In this document: positions 46,040 through 53,787 of the stretch, piece by piece
Position numbering within the stretch: the first letter of the stretch is position 1
How the letters are laid out: each line of letters opens with the position of its first letter
Origin: Ferrovibrio sp. MS7
GTDB taxonomy: Bacteria; Pseudomonadota; Alphaproteobacteria; Ferrovibrionales; Ferrovibrionaceae
Reading direction: 5' to 3'
DNA: 64,000 nucleotides
NCBI RefSeq assembly: GCF_038404985.1
Contig: NZ_JBBKBA010000001.1
Coordinates: 1,268,001 to 1,332,000 of the forward strand
The notes under the pieces: model-generated
The model's input: the letters and a program-made list of their open reading frames with translations, nothing else
What the model was told of the DNA's origin: nothing
Databases searched by the model: none
Made by a program: the position numbers and the translations under genes

Positions 46040-46587
46040 GATGCTTGCTCTGTGTGGTCGCCGACGGCCTGGCTTTGTAAGGATGAGGCAATATGGCGCA
46101 CGATGCGGGCCGGAGAGCCTGCGATCACCACCTTGCCTTCGGGAAAGGAATCGCGGACGACGCTATTAGCGCCGACAATGGTGCCGTCGCCCAGCGTGAC
46201 ACCGGGCAGGATTACCGAGCCGAAGCCGATCCAGCATTCACGCCCAATGCGAATGCCGGCCGTGGGTGGGGCATCGTCCAAATTCTCGATGGCGTGGGTC
46301 TGCGACACGATGGCGACATTGGCGCCCCAGATGGTACCACGGCCGAGCCAGAGTCCATCGGCGGCATTGATATAGCTGCCACCGCTGACGGCGAAGCTGC
46401 GACGCACGCGCGGGCAGTCATCCTCGATATGCAGGCCATAGGCATGCAGCACCCGCGTGGTGAAATGCTTGTTGTAAGGGCAATCGGCATCCAGCCGGAA
46501 AAGGCGTTGGAACAGGATGTTGATCAGCCACAGCGCCACGCCGGTGCCGGGAGGGTAGCGGAGCAGGGCAAAAAGCCGGTTCTTCAT
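46036..46587 (-). CDS. Hexapeptide-repeat O-acetyltransferase (WcaF/maltose acetyltransferase-like)
   Basis: 183 residues from the ATG at 46587; the longer frame upstream is antisense-like shadow of the flippase gene. Left-handed beta-helix repeats run from residue 70 to 165 (GLWLGRGTIWGANVAIV, IGRECWIGFGSVILPGV, LGDGTIVGANSVV). HAIENLDD carries the likely catalytic His. It would acetylate a sugar hydroxyl using acetyl-CoA. Translationally coupled to both neighbours by four-base overlaps. Confidence 0.86.
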   Translation of the reverse strand: MKNRLFALLRYPPGTGVALWLINILFQRLFRLDADCPYNKHFTTRVLHAYGLHIEDDCPRVRRSFAVSGGSYINAADGLWLGRGTIWGANVAIVSQTHAIENLDDAPPTAGIRIGRECWIGFGSVILPGVTLGDGTIVGANSVVRDSFPEGKVVIAGSPARIVRHIASSLQSQAVGDHTEQAS

Positions 46588-48104
46588 GGGTGAGCGGCTC
46601 CAGAGGGAACGGATGTGGCGAACCAGCCGAGCAGGGCAACAGCCGGTCGGCGCAGCGGCAGCGGCAGGGATCCCAGATGCGGCGCCAGCCATCGCAGATG
46701 ATGGAACCAGTGCAATTGCCGGCCGAGAAACAGTCCGGTGCCGAGCAGTACCAGCCCGATCACCGGTGCCAGCGCCGGTGGTGCCAGCACGACAGCCAAT
46801 GCACAGACGATGCTGCCCAGGCCGGTCGCGGCAACCTTGGCAAGCTCTGCAGCATTGGCGTGACCGCAGCCGATCTGCCATATCAGCAGGATCAGGGGCA
46901 GGGCCATGAGCCAGATGGTGAGCGAGGCGGCAAGTGCGGCTCCGGCAAGGCCGAAAGCTGGAACGAGCAGCAGGTTGGCGGCGATATTGGCGGCTGCTGC
47001 GGCCATGTTGATCGTCACCACACGGCCCACGGCCTGCTGGTAGGCCATCAGCAGCGGACTGATGATGTAGGTAAGTAACTGGCCGGGAAAGCTGCTGAGC
47101 AGGAGCAACAGCGGCAACTCGGCATCGGCATAGGCGATGGGCCAGATCGTCGTGCCGGCCAGTGTCACTAGCACCAGCGCCAGCGGCATCAGCGTGGCGA
47201 GCAACGCTGAAGCGGAAACCGCAAAACGCAGCATCCGCTCGATGTTCTCGGTGGAGCCGGAAAGGCGCAGGTCGGTCATGCGCGGCGCGATCACGGCGGA
47301 AAGAGCCATCAGCAGTCCCACCGCAAGGCTGTAGAGGCTGAAAGCCCAGGCATAGATGCCGGCGGCATGCACATCGAGAAAATAGCGGATCGCCCAGATG
47401 CCGAGCCAACTGACGATAATCCCCGAGGCGGTGGCCAGCGGTAGCTTCCAGCCATAAGCCACCAGGCGGCGGAGCGTGGCTTGGTCGAACAGGCTGGCGC
47501 GCCGGCGCGGCGGTAGCCGCAGCAATTGATAGGTGGCGGACAGCAACCAACCGCCAATGGTGCCAAGCAGCAGCATCTGCGTGCTGGCAGGAAAGCCGAC
47601 GGTAAATACCAGCACTACCGCCAACGGCCCGAACTTCGTCAGCACCTGTCCGGCGCCGTACCCCGAAAAGCGGTTGGCCGCTTGGCAGGCAAAGCTGAAG
47701 GCCTCGACGATGATCGCCATCGTCAGGCCTGCCAGCAGCCAGGGCAGCATGCCTAGGGAGAGTCCGAAGCGTTCGCCATAGAGCGTGGCCGCCAGCCAGG
47801 CCAGGGGGGCCACTGCGACGAGCAACGCGGCCTGCATCGAGAGGGCAGTACCGAGCGTGCTCCATACCGAGCCGGACGTATTGAACTCCTCACGCGCAAA
47901 CCGGAAGATCGACTGGTTGAGCCAGGAGAAGCCGACGCCGGCAGTGATCTGCATGGTGGAAAGTAGCAATGTATATTCGCCGAACACTGCCGGTGGCACC
48001 ACGCTGGCGGCTAGTGCGATCGTGGTGGCGGCAAACAGGAAAGCCACGCCCTGCAGCCCCAGCACGCGGAACCAGTTGCCGAGGATATGCGTAGCGTTGG
48101 TCAT
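46584..48104 (-). CDS. Oligosaccharide flippase (Wzx-like, MOP superfamily)
   Basis: 506 residues with about twelve to fourteen hydrophobic segments spread along the length. The N-terminal VLGLQGVAFLFAATTIALAA and the segment VFGEYTLLLSTMQITAG match the polysaccharide biosynthesis flippase pattern, including the usual conserved Gly-Tyr/Phe after the first helix. It translocates the undecaprenyl-linked repeat unit to the periplasm. A Wzx flippase normally works with a Wzy polymerase, which I could not identify with confidence in the window. Confidence 0.85.
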   Translation of the reverse strand: MTNATHILGNWFRVLGLQGVAFLFAATTIALAASVVPPAVFGEYTLLLSTMQITAGVGFSWLNQSIFRFAREEFNTSGSVWSTLGTALSMQAALLVAVAPLAWLAATLYGERFGLSLGMLPWLLAGLTMAIIVEAFSFACQAANRFSGYGAGQVLTKFGPLAVVLVFTVGFPASTQMLLLGTIGGWLLSATYQLLRLPPRRRASLFDQATLRRLVAYGWKLPLATASGIIVSWLGIWAIRYFLDVHAAGIYAWAFSLYSLAVGLLMALSAVIAPRMTDLRLSGSTENIERMLRFAVSASALLATLMPLALVLVTLAGTTIWPIAYADAELPLLLLLSSFPGQLLTYIISPLLMAYQQAVGRVVTINMAAAAANIAANLLLVPAFGLAGAALAASLTIWLMALPLILLIWQIGCGHANAAELAKVAATGLGSIVCALAVVLAPPALAPVIGLVLLGTGLFLGRQLHWFHHLRWLAPHLGSLPLPLRRPAVALLGWFATSVPSGAAHP

Positions 48105-50026
48105 ATGACGCGGCTCGCAGCAACATTGAGGGCGGCCAGGCGCTGGCCGAGTTCGGCAGCATCAGCACCGAACAGCGCCGTTTCGGCCCAGATCGAAAAC
48201 GACAGCAGCAGACAGGCCGCCATGTAGGAATGGTCGATGGCCCAGGCGGCGCCTTCGCGGCTGAACACGCCGAGTTCGAGATAGCGGCCGCGCAGCAGGC
48301 ATTCCTCCACCGCCGGCCGCCAGGCATGGCGCAGCAAGTCATGCAGCTGGATGCTGTAGCCGAAGCCGATCTTCGGCGCATGCACCAGACTTTCGGGCAG
48401 CACCTGGGTAAGATGCTGCTTCATGATCCATTTCGTATTCTGCGGCGCAGGCCGCTCGCCCAATAGCAGACTTGCCGGCAGCGACGCGGCAAATTCCGCA
48501 ATCGGATGCGACAGGAACGGTGCCCGCAATTCCAGCCCATGCCGCATGCCCGACATGTCGCCGATCACGGCATGGCCATGCTGGTGGCATACCATCAAGT
48601 CACTGTAGATCGTTGCATCGAGCAGGGTTTCGGGGTTGCATTCGCGCGCGGCGGCTGCGGCATAGCGACCCGGCTCGTCGTCTTGCCAGCGCGCGGCGAA
48701 GGCGGGTGTGGCTAGGCGCTGCATCAGAGTGCGGGCGGCGGCATCCAGGCTACGTCCCCGCCGCTCCGCCAATGGCAGCTTGGCGTTGGTCAGTAGCAGC
48801 GCACCACTGGATCGTAGCTGCGCCGGCAGCAGCCGGCTTAAGACCGGTGGCCAAGGCCGCGCCAGGATGTCCAGGCGCTGGCGCATCGGTATCCGCGCAT
48901 AGCCGGCATAGCCGGCGAAAACCTCGTCAGCGCCGTTGCCAGACAGTACCACTTTCACTTCCTGGCTCATCTGCCGCGCCAGCAGGTCGGCATAAAGCAT
49001 CACGAACGACGACATCGGCTGGTCGTAATGCGCGATCACGCCGACCGCCTGTGCGATATCGATCTCGCCGACATCCACATTGCGGTGCCGGGTATGCAGC
49101 AGCTCCGCGGCGATTCCGGCACGGCGAAATTCCTCATCCTCGCCGCCCGGTGGATTATGTCCGATGCAATAGGTGTTGATGGCAGGATCGGCCTGCCTGG
49201 CGAAGCGGGCAATCGTACTGGAATCGACACCGCCCGACAGCATCACGCCTACCGGCACATCGGCGATCAGTTCGTCGCGCACGGTTTCGGCCAGCAATGT
49301 GCCATAGGCTTCCAACGCTTCGTCCTGCCGCCAGGCGTGCCGGCGGCTGAAATCGAGCTTCCAGTAGCGTTGGCGTCGCGAATTTCCGTTCTGCCAGATC
49401 AGAATCTCGGCCGGCGCCAATTGCTCGATGCCGCGATGGATGCTGTGCGGCGCGGGGAGGCTCTGGTAGGCCAGCAGCAAGGGAATAGCCGCTTCATTGA
49501 GGCTGCGATCCACCCATGGCAATCGCCGCAATCCCTTGATCTCAGAACTGAAAGCCAGCATGCCACCGGCCTCGGCGAAATAGAGTGGTTTCTCACCGAT
49601 GCGGTCGCGCGCTAGCAGCAGGCGCTGCTGTTTGTTGTCCCACAGCGCGAAGGCGAACATGCCGACCAGATGTTCGACGCAGCGCTCGCCATAGCGCTGG
49701 TAGAGCGGCAGGATCACTTCTACATCGGTATCGCTCTGGAAGCGGTAGCCATCGCGGGCCAATTCGCGGCGCAGCGCGCGGTAATTGTAGATTTCGCCGT
49801 TGCAGACCATGACTAGGCTGCCATCGGCGCTGAGCATCGGCTGCGTCCCGCGCTCGCTCAGGTCGATGATGCTCAGTCTGCGGTGGCCGAAGGCCATATG
49901 CGGCATGATATGGATCGATCCACCATCGGGGCCGCGGTGGCGCAGCGCGTCATTCATCGCTGCTATCCAGGCCGGAGCCTCCGCTGTTTCAGGCTGGGTT
50001 GAGACCAGGCCGTTTATGCCGCACAT
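48101..50026 (-). CDS. asnB: Asparagine synthase-like glutamine amidotransferase (copy 3)
   Basis: 641 residues. Cys2 is in MCGINGLVST. HRGPDGGSI, FGHRRLSIIDLSERG and NGEIYNYRALRRELA are glutaminase motifs. The P-loop is MLSGGVDSSTIARFA near residue 251, then VVLSGNGADEVFAGYAGY. All motifs are intact. It is the closest in style to WbpS-like enzymes of O-antigen clusters. The start follows the fusion gene by ten bases and the stop overlaps the flippase start by four, so it lies in mid-operon. Confidence 0.88.
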   Translation of the reverse strand: MCGINGLVSTQPETAEAPAWIAAMNDALRHRGPDGGSIHIMPHMAFGHRRLSIIDLSERGTQPMLSADGSLVMVCNGEIYNYRALRRELARDGYRFQSDTDVEVILPLYQRYGERCVEHLVGMFAFALWDNKQQRLLLARDRIGEKPLYFAEAGGMLAFSSEIKGLRRLPWVDRSLNEAAIPLLLAYQSLPAPHSIHRGIEQLAPAEILIWQNGNSRRQRYWKLDFSRRHAWRQDEALEAYGTLLAETVRDELIADVPVGVMLSGGVDSSTIARFARQADPAINTYCIGHNPPGGEDEEFRRAGIAAELLHTRHRNVDVGEIDIAQAVGVIAHYDQPMSSFVMLYADLLARQMSQEVKVVLSGNGADEVFAGYAGYARIPMRQRLDILARPWPPVLSRLLPAQLRSSGALLLTNAKLPLAERRGRSLDAAARTLMQRLATPAFAARWQDDEPGRYAAAAARECNPETLLDATIYSDLMVCHQHGHAVIGDMSGMRHGLELRAPFLSHPIAEFAASLPASLLLGERPAPQNTKWIMKQHLTQVLPESLVHAPKIGFGYSIQLHDLLRHAWRPAVEECLLRGRYLELGVFSREGAAWAIDHSYMAACLLLSFSIWAETALFGADAAELGQRLAALNVAASRVI

Positions 50027-50036
50027 AGCATCACCA

Positions 50037-52022
50037 TCAGTGCGGCGGTCGTTCGCCGATCGCGATCAGCCCGGCGGATTGGCTCGGCAGCAGGCGCCCC
50101 ATGGCTTCCATCGCCATTCGACCGATGGCAATGCGGCCAAACAGGCGGCCCAGAGCCATATGCGGCATGAAGAAGCCTTCCCGGGCCACCAGCCGCACCT
50201 TCACGCCGCTGGCTGTGAGCGCGCTGTCCAGCGAGGTGGCGGTGAAGAAATGCACATGGTCGGTGGTCCGCAAGATTGAGCGCTGCAGGACATTGTTGCG
50301 CAGCCGGGCAAACAAGCAGCCTTCGTTCGGCACGCCTACCACGATCAGGCCACCGGGCCGCAGCACGCGGCAGAGTTCGGCCAGGGCAGCGGCTTTTTCC
50401 GGTATGTGCTCGATCACATGGTTGCACAATACCATGTCGAAATGGCTGTCAGGATAGGGTAGCGCGGTGAGCGAGCCGATGGTGAGGCTGGCGATCCCAA
50501 GTTTGCCGGCCCGCTCAATACGCTTCGGATTATAGTCAATGGCGAGGAAATTCGCCGTGAGGCCTTGCTGCAGCACGATCTGTTGCAGGCCCTGCAGGTT
50601 GATGCCGTCGCCACAGCCGGCGTCGAGGATGCGCAGCCTGTCCTGAGATGGTTTGTTGCGGCCGCGCCAGTCTCGCAGCGCCTGGGCAAACAGCCGCCAG
50701 CGGCCCTCAACTACGGCCCTGGTTGCCGCATGGTCGCACTGTATGTGGAACTGATCGTCGCTATACCACTCGGCACGATTGGGATCGTGCTCACGCGAGG
50801 CAGCAGGCCTGCTGCCGGCCTCGGCTAGCCATTCGGCATAATGGCGGCGCTTGTTGGCGGAGGCTGCCGCCAGCGAATGCCGAGCCACAGCGAGGTCGCG
50901 CGCGGCAACGCCGAATGTCCTGGCCTGTGCCGGATCGTCCAGCAATTGACCGATGCGGCGTGCCAGGGCGGCGGTATCATGTTCGGGTACCAGGAAGCCG
51001 GTTTCGCCGTCGCGCACCAGTTCGCTATGCCACTCAACGTCATATGCCACGATGGCGCTGCCGGCGGCGCAGGCCTCGATCAGGCTAAAACCGGCCATGG
51101 TGCAGATGCTGGCCACGGATTCCTGGCGCAGCGCGGCAACCGCGGCCCGCGATATGAAACCAGTAAACTCGACGCATCTCCGCAGCACCGGATCGGTGGC
51201 CACTTTCTTGCGCAGCCGCGCTTCTTCGGCACCGCCGCCGGCAATCACCAGCCGAAAATCCTGCCGCGCCACCCCCAGGATCGCGGCGGCAGCCAGGATG
51301 TCGTCCAGGTAGTTTTCCTTCGACAGGCGACCGGCAAAACTCACGATGGCACGGCCATCGCGTGGTACCGGCAATTCCTGCTGCGATGTGGTGAACAGGC
51401 TGAGATCGGCGCCGTGCGGTATCACCCGGATACGTTCGGGCTTTGCGCCATGGCGCAAGGCATAGGCCGAAAGGCTCTCACGGATCGGCAGCACGCGGTC
51501 TGCGCGCGCCAGCACGAAGCGCTCGATCAGCAGGGCAAGGCGGCGCGACCCCATCAAGGTAGGCGCACCGGCGGCTCCATCCAGCTCATAGCGCTTGTCG
51601 TAATCGGCATGCAGCGACACGCAGAACGGCTTGCCGGAAAGCCGTGCAACGATCAAGGCAAATAGCCCCGAGAAGCAGGGATCGGTCGAGCGGATAATGT
51701 TGATTTCTTCCTTGCGTGCCAGGTCTCGCAGTGCCAGCGAGGTGCGCAGCAGATGCAACGGCGCCATTAGGCGCCTGAGCCAGCGCCGGTTGCGCGTCGG
51801 CGCAAACCAGTCGAGGCCATACTCATGCACCACATGGCAGTCGCTCAGGTGATGCTGGCGCGTGTGGTGGGTAAAGGGAAAGGCGAAATGCACAGCCTCG
51901 AAGAAACCCTGCTCGTCGAAATCCTGCAGCAGCTCGGACACGCCCTTGCGCACCGACGAATCATAGTCGGCTGGTGCAATCACCATGAGGCGCGGTCGTG
52001 CTGCGGCGGCAGATGTTGTCAT
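50037..52022 (-). CDS. Fusion of a family 4 glycosyltransferase and a SAM methyltransferase
   Basis: 661 residues. Residues 1-400 are a GT-B glycosyltransferase: MVIAPADYDSSVRKGV at the start, VSFAGRLSKENYLDDILAA opening the second domain, and the donor-site region ICTMAGFSLIEACAAGSAIV. After a linker at about 405-430, residues 440-661 are a class I methyltransferase with motif I ILDAGCGDGINLQGLQ and the loop FDMVLCNHVIEHIPEKAA. One chain could add a sugar and then methylate it. The frame runs through without interruption, so the fusion is real in this sequence. Coupled to the upstream methyltransferase by a four-base overlap. Confidence 0.87.
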   Translation of the reverse strand: MTTSAAAARPRLMVIAPADYDSSVRKGVSELLQDFDEQGFFEAVHFAFPFTHHTRQHHLSDCHVVHEYGLDWFAPTRNRRWLRRLMAPLHLLRTSLALRDLARKEEINIIRSTDPCFSGLFALIVARLSGKPFCVSLHADYDKRYELDGAAGAPTLMGSRRLALLIERFVLARADRVLPIRESLSAYALRHGAKPERIRVIPHGADLSLFTTSQQELPVPRDGRAIVSFAGRLSKENYLDDILAAAAILGVARQDFRLVIAGGGAEEARLRKKVATDPVLRRCVEFTGFISRAAVAALRQESVASICTMAGFSLIEACAAGSAIVAYDVEWHSELVRDGETGFLVPEHDTAALARRIGQLLDDPAQARTFGVAARDLAVARHSLAAASANKRRHYAEWLAEAGSRPAASREHDPNRAEWYSDDQFHIQCDHAATRAVVEGRWRLFAQALRDWRGRNKPSQDRLRILDAGCGDGINLQGLQQIVLQQGLTANFLAIDYNPKRIERAGKLGIASLTIGSLTALPYPDSHFDMVLCNHVIEHIPEKAAALAELCRVLRPGGLIVVGVPNEGCLFARLRNNVLQRSILRTTDHVHFFTATSLDSALTASGVKVRLVAREGFFMPHMALGRLFGRIAIGRMAMEAMGRLLPSQSAGLIAIGERPPH

Positions 52023-53053
52023 TTCTTTTCCGCCACGAAGCCGAGGCGCCAGGAAACGAAGCTGAGGATGCGGAAGCCGAACGTCTTACCCCAGCGGATC
52101 GCATCGCCTTCATCTGCCGCCTCGGCATAGCTCGGCGAATAGGCGTCGTAGAGATTGATCAGGCGGTAACCCTTGTCGCTATGGCTGGTGATGCCGGGGG
52201 TGAAGAAAGCGACCACGCGGCCGAGGATCGGCAGGTTGCGCAGCTTGTATACCGTGTCCGTCGCCAGCACGCGCAGCACTGCCACCAGCATGTCGTTGGG
52301 CAGGCGCATGAAGATGTTGTGCAGCAACTCGGTATAAAGCAGGTGGGCCATCCGGGCGATCAGCATCAGGTAGGCCAGCGGCCCGGTGCGGTATTTGTCG
52401 CCAAGCGGCAGCAAAGGCCGGGCATAGATCCAGATCGCCAGCCGCTTCGCCTTGGCGGTGGCGCGTGCCACTTCACTGATGCAGGCTTCAAGGAAGCCGG
52501 AATGATGGATCGAGGCCAGGGCCATGGCGAAATCGGCGCGGTCGCTTTTCACTGGCAGGTACTTGGCATTAGCCTGCACGAACACGATGCGGTCGAGAAA
52601 TTCGGGATAGCGCTGCGCGATGATCCGCCGGCCGACATCAACGCCGCGTGTCAGGTCGAAGGCATAGACGCGCTTGGCGCCAAGCTGCAGCAGCCGCACG
52701 CTGTATTGCGCCGTGCCGCAGCCGATATCCAGACAGACTTCCGCATCTTTGATGTCAGCGAACGCCTCGCCGTCCTCCTCGAAGTAGCGGATGACGTTGT
52801 GTACCTCATAGGCCGGCGTGCCCTGCTCGATAATCTCGTAATTGTAGCCGCGGCCGCCATCCAGCTCGGTCCACTTGTAGTCCCACATGGTGTTGTAGTT
52901 GGCGCCGCCATCCAGATGCAGCAGGCGGGGAATCCCGTCGACGACCGGATAGTCGCGCGTGCAGGGGGCGCAGTGGAGTTTGTCCTGCCCGAAGGTAAGG
53001 TCGCTCTTGCAGACCGGGCAGCAGAGAACCGAAAGATCGCTGGATTCAAACAT
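52019..53053 (-). CDS. SAM methyltransferase with N-terminal zinc ribbon
   Basis: 344 residues. The Trm112-like ribbon has both cysteine pairs, CPVCKSDL and CAPCTRDYPVVDGIPRLL. A class I methyltransferase follows, with motif I VCLDIGCGTAQYSVRLLQLG near residue 107 and ADFAMALASIHHSGF near 175. Hydrophobic residues around 215-260 may contact membrane. Contrast the 366-residue homologue at 44939-46039, where the ribbon is degraded. It follows the regulator gene by 33 bases. Confidence 0.83.
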   Translation of the reverse strand: MFESSDLSVLCCPVCKSDLTFGQDKLHCAPCTRDYPVVDGIPRLLHLDGGANYNTMWDYKWTELDGGRGYNYEIIEQGTPAYEVHNVIRYFEEDGEAFADIKDAEVCLDIGCGTAQYSVRLLQLGAKRVYAFDLTRGVDVGRRIIAQRYPEFLDRIVFVQANAKYLPVKSDRADFAMALASIHHSGFLEACISEVARATAKAKRLAIWIYARPLLPLGDKYRTGPLAYLMLIARMAHLLYTELLHNIFMRLPNDMLVAVLRVLATDTVYKLRNLPILGRVVAFFTPGITSHSDKGYRLINLYDAYSPSYAEAADEGDAIRWGKTFGFRILSFVSWRLGFVAEKK

Positions 53054-53086
53054 GCGGCGTTGCTCTTGGCTGGTAAGTGTTATGGC

Positions 53087-53719
53087 TTATGGCCCGGGTA
53101 TCGGCCGGCTGGCAATGCGGAGCACTGGGGGGTGCAGGATTTGCTCCGGCCGCAACACAGTGGCCAGGCGGTCGTAGGTTTCCTGGGGCATCTGGCTGTC
53201 GGTGATCACTACCAGGTCTTGCGGGCCGACGAGTTCCAGGTCGCGTAATACCGCCAGGCCATGGACGGTTTCCCGGTTGGTCTTGCCATCGATCACGCCA
53301 CGAAGCCTGAGGCCGGATTCCTGGGCACTGAGATTGGCGATTTCGGCAAGCTCGCCGGCACCAGCCAGGAAAACGCGGGCATCGGCGCCGAGCGGGCGTA
53401 GCAGCTCGCTGTATTCAGCTCGAACGCGCCGGAAGAAATCCAGGGAATCCGATAAATACTGCGAAACCAGACGGCCTTTTTCGGCAAAACCATGGGGCGT
53501 GAGGTAATAGGCGAAGCGGCGGGCGGGCGCTTCCGATACCTTGATGTAGCCCTTGTTGATGGCCCGCCGCAGCAGGGCGTTCACCAGCCCCACGGCGACG
53601 CCGACCTGCTTGGCGAGGGAGCGCTGGTTAGCGTTTTCCGTTCCCTCGACAGCATTCAGCAGGTCCAGCGTCTCGCGCAGGTGCTGGTCTGTAGCATGGC
53701 GGGCATCATCGGCGTTCAT
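53087..53719 (-). CDS. Winged-helix regulator with a Rossmann-like C-terminal domain, probable operon autoregulator
   Basis: 210 residues. The first 90 form a MarR/winged-helix DNA-binding domain (NQRSLAKQVGVAVGLVNALLRRAINKG as recognition region, quoted in part: SLAKQVGVAVGLVNALL). Residues about 115-205 (VFLAGAGELAEIAN, RGVIDGKTNRETVHG, LVVITDSQMP) resemble the nucleotide-binding N-domain of WbpM/FlaA1-type sugar dehydratases, which may sense a nucleotide sugar. The ATG at 53719 has no Shine-Dalgarno sequence, and a promoter with two palindromes lies directly on it. It is the first gene of the ten-gene operon. Confidence 0.8.
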   Translation of the reverse strand: MNADDARHATDQHLRETLDLLNAVEGTENANQRSLAKQVGVAVGLVNALLRRAINKGYIKVSEAPARRFAYYLTPHGFAEKGRLVSQYLSDSLDFFRRVRAEYSELLRPLGADARVFLAGAGELAEIANLSAQESGLRLRGVIDGKTNRETVHGLAVLRDLELVGPQDLVVITDSQMPQETYDRLATVLRPEQILHPPVLRIASRPIPGP

Positions 53720-53756
53720 AATGTGAACACTATACTGTTCATACTGTGAACGTCAA
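53714..53756 (-). promoter_or_regulatory. Promoter with two copies of a 15-bp palindromic operator; likely leaderless start
   Basis: On the minus strand TTGACG (53756-53751), a 16-base spacer and TATAGT (53734-53729) make a near-consensus sigma-70 promoter. The start codon ATG (53719-53717) begins nine bases after the -10 box, so the transcript would have almost no leader. GTTCATAATGTGAAC (53714-53728) and GTTCATACTGTGAAC (53737-53751) are perfect GTTCA-N5-TGAAC inverted repeats 23 bases apart. One lies between the -35 and -10 boxes and the other covers the transcription start and start codon, the placement of a repressor operator. Confidence 0.75.
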
Positions 53757-53787
53757 TCTCGCCGAACCTAAATCATGGGAAAACAGG

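Noticed and set aside
46590-47865. N-terminal extension of the acetyltransferase frame
   Set aside because: It overlaps the flippase gene in another frame; acetyltransferase homology begins at the ATG at 46587.
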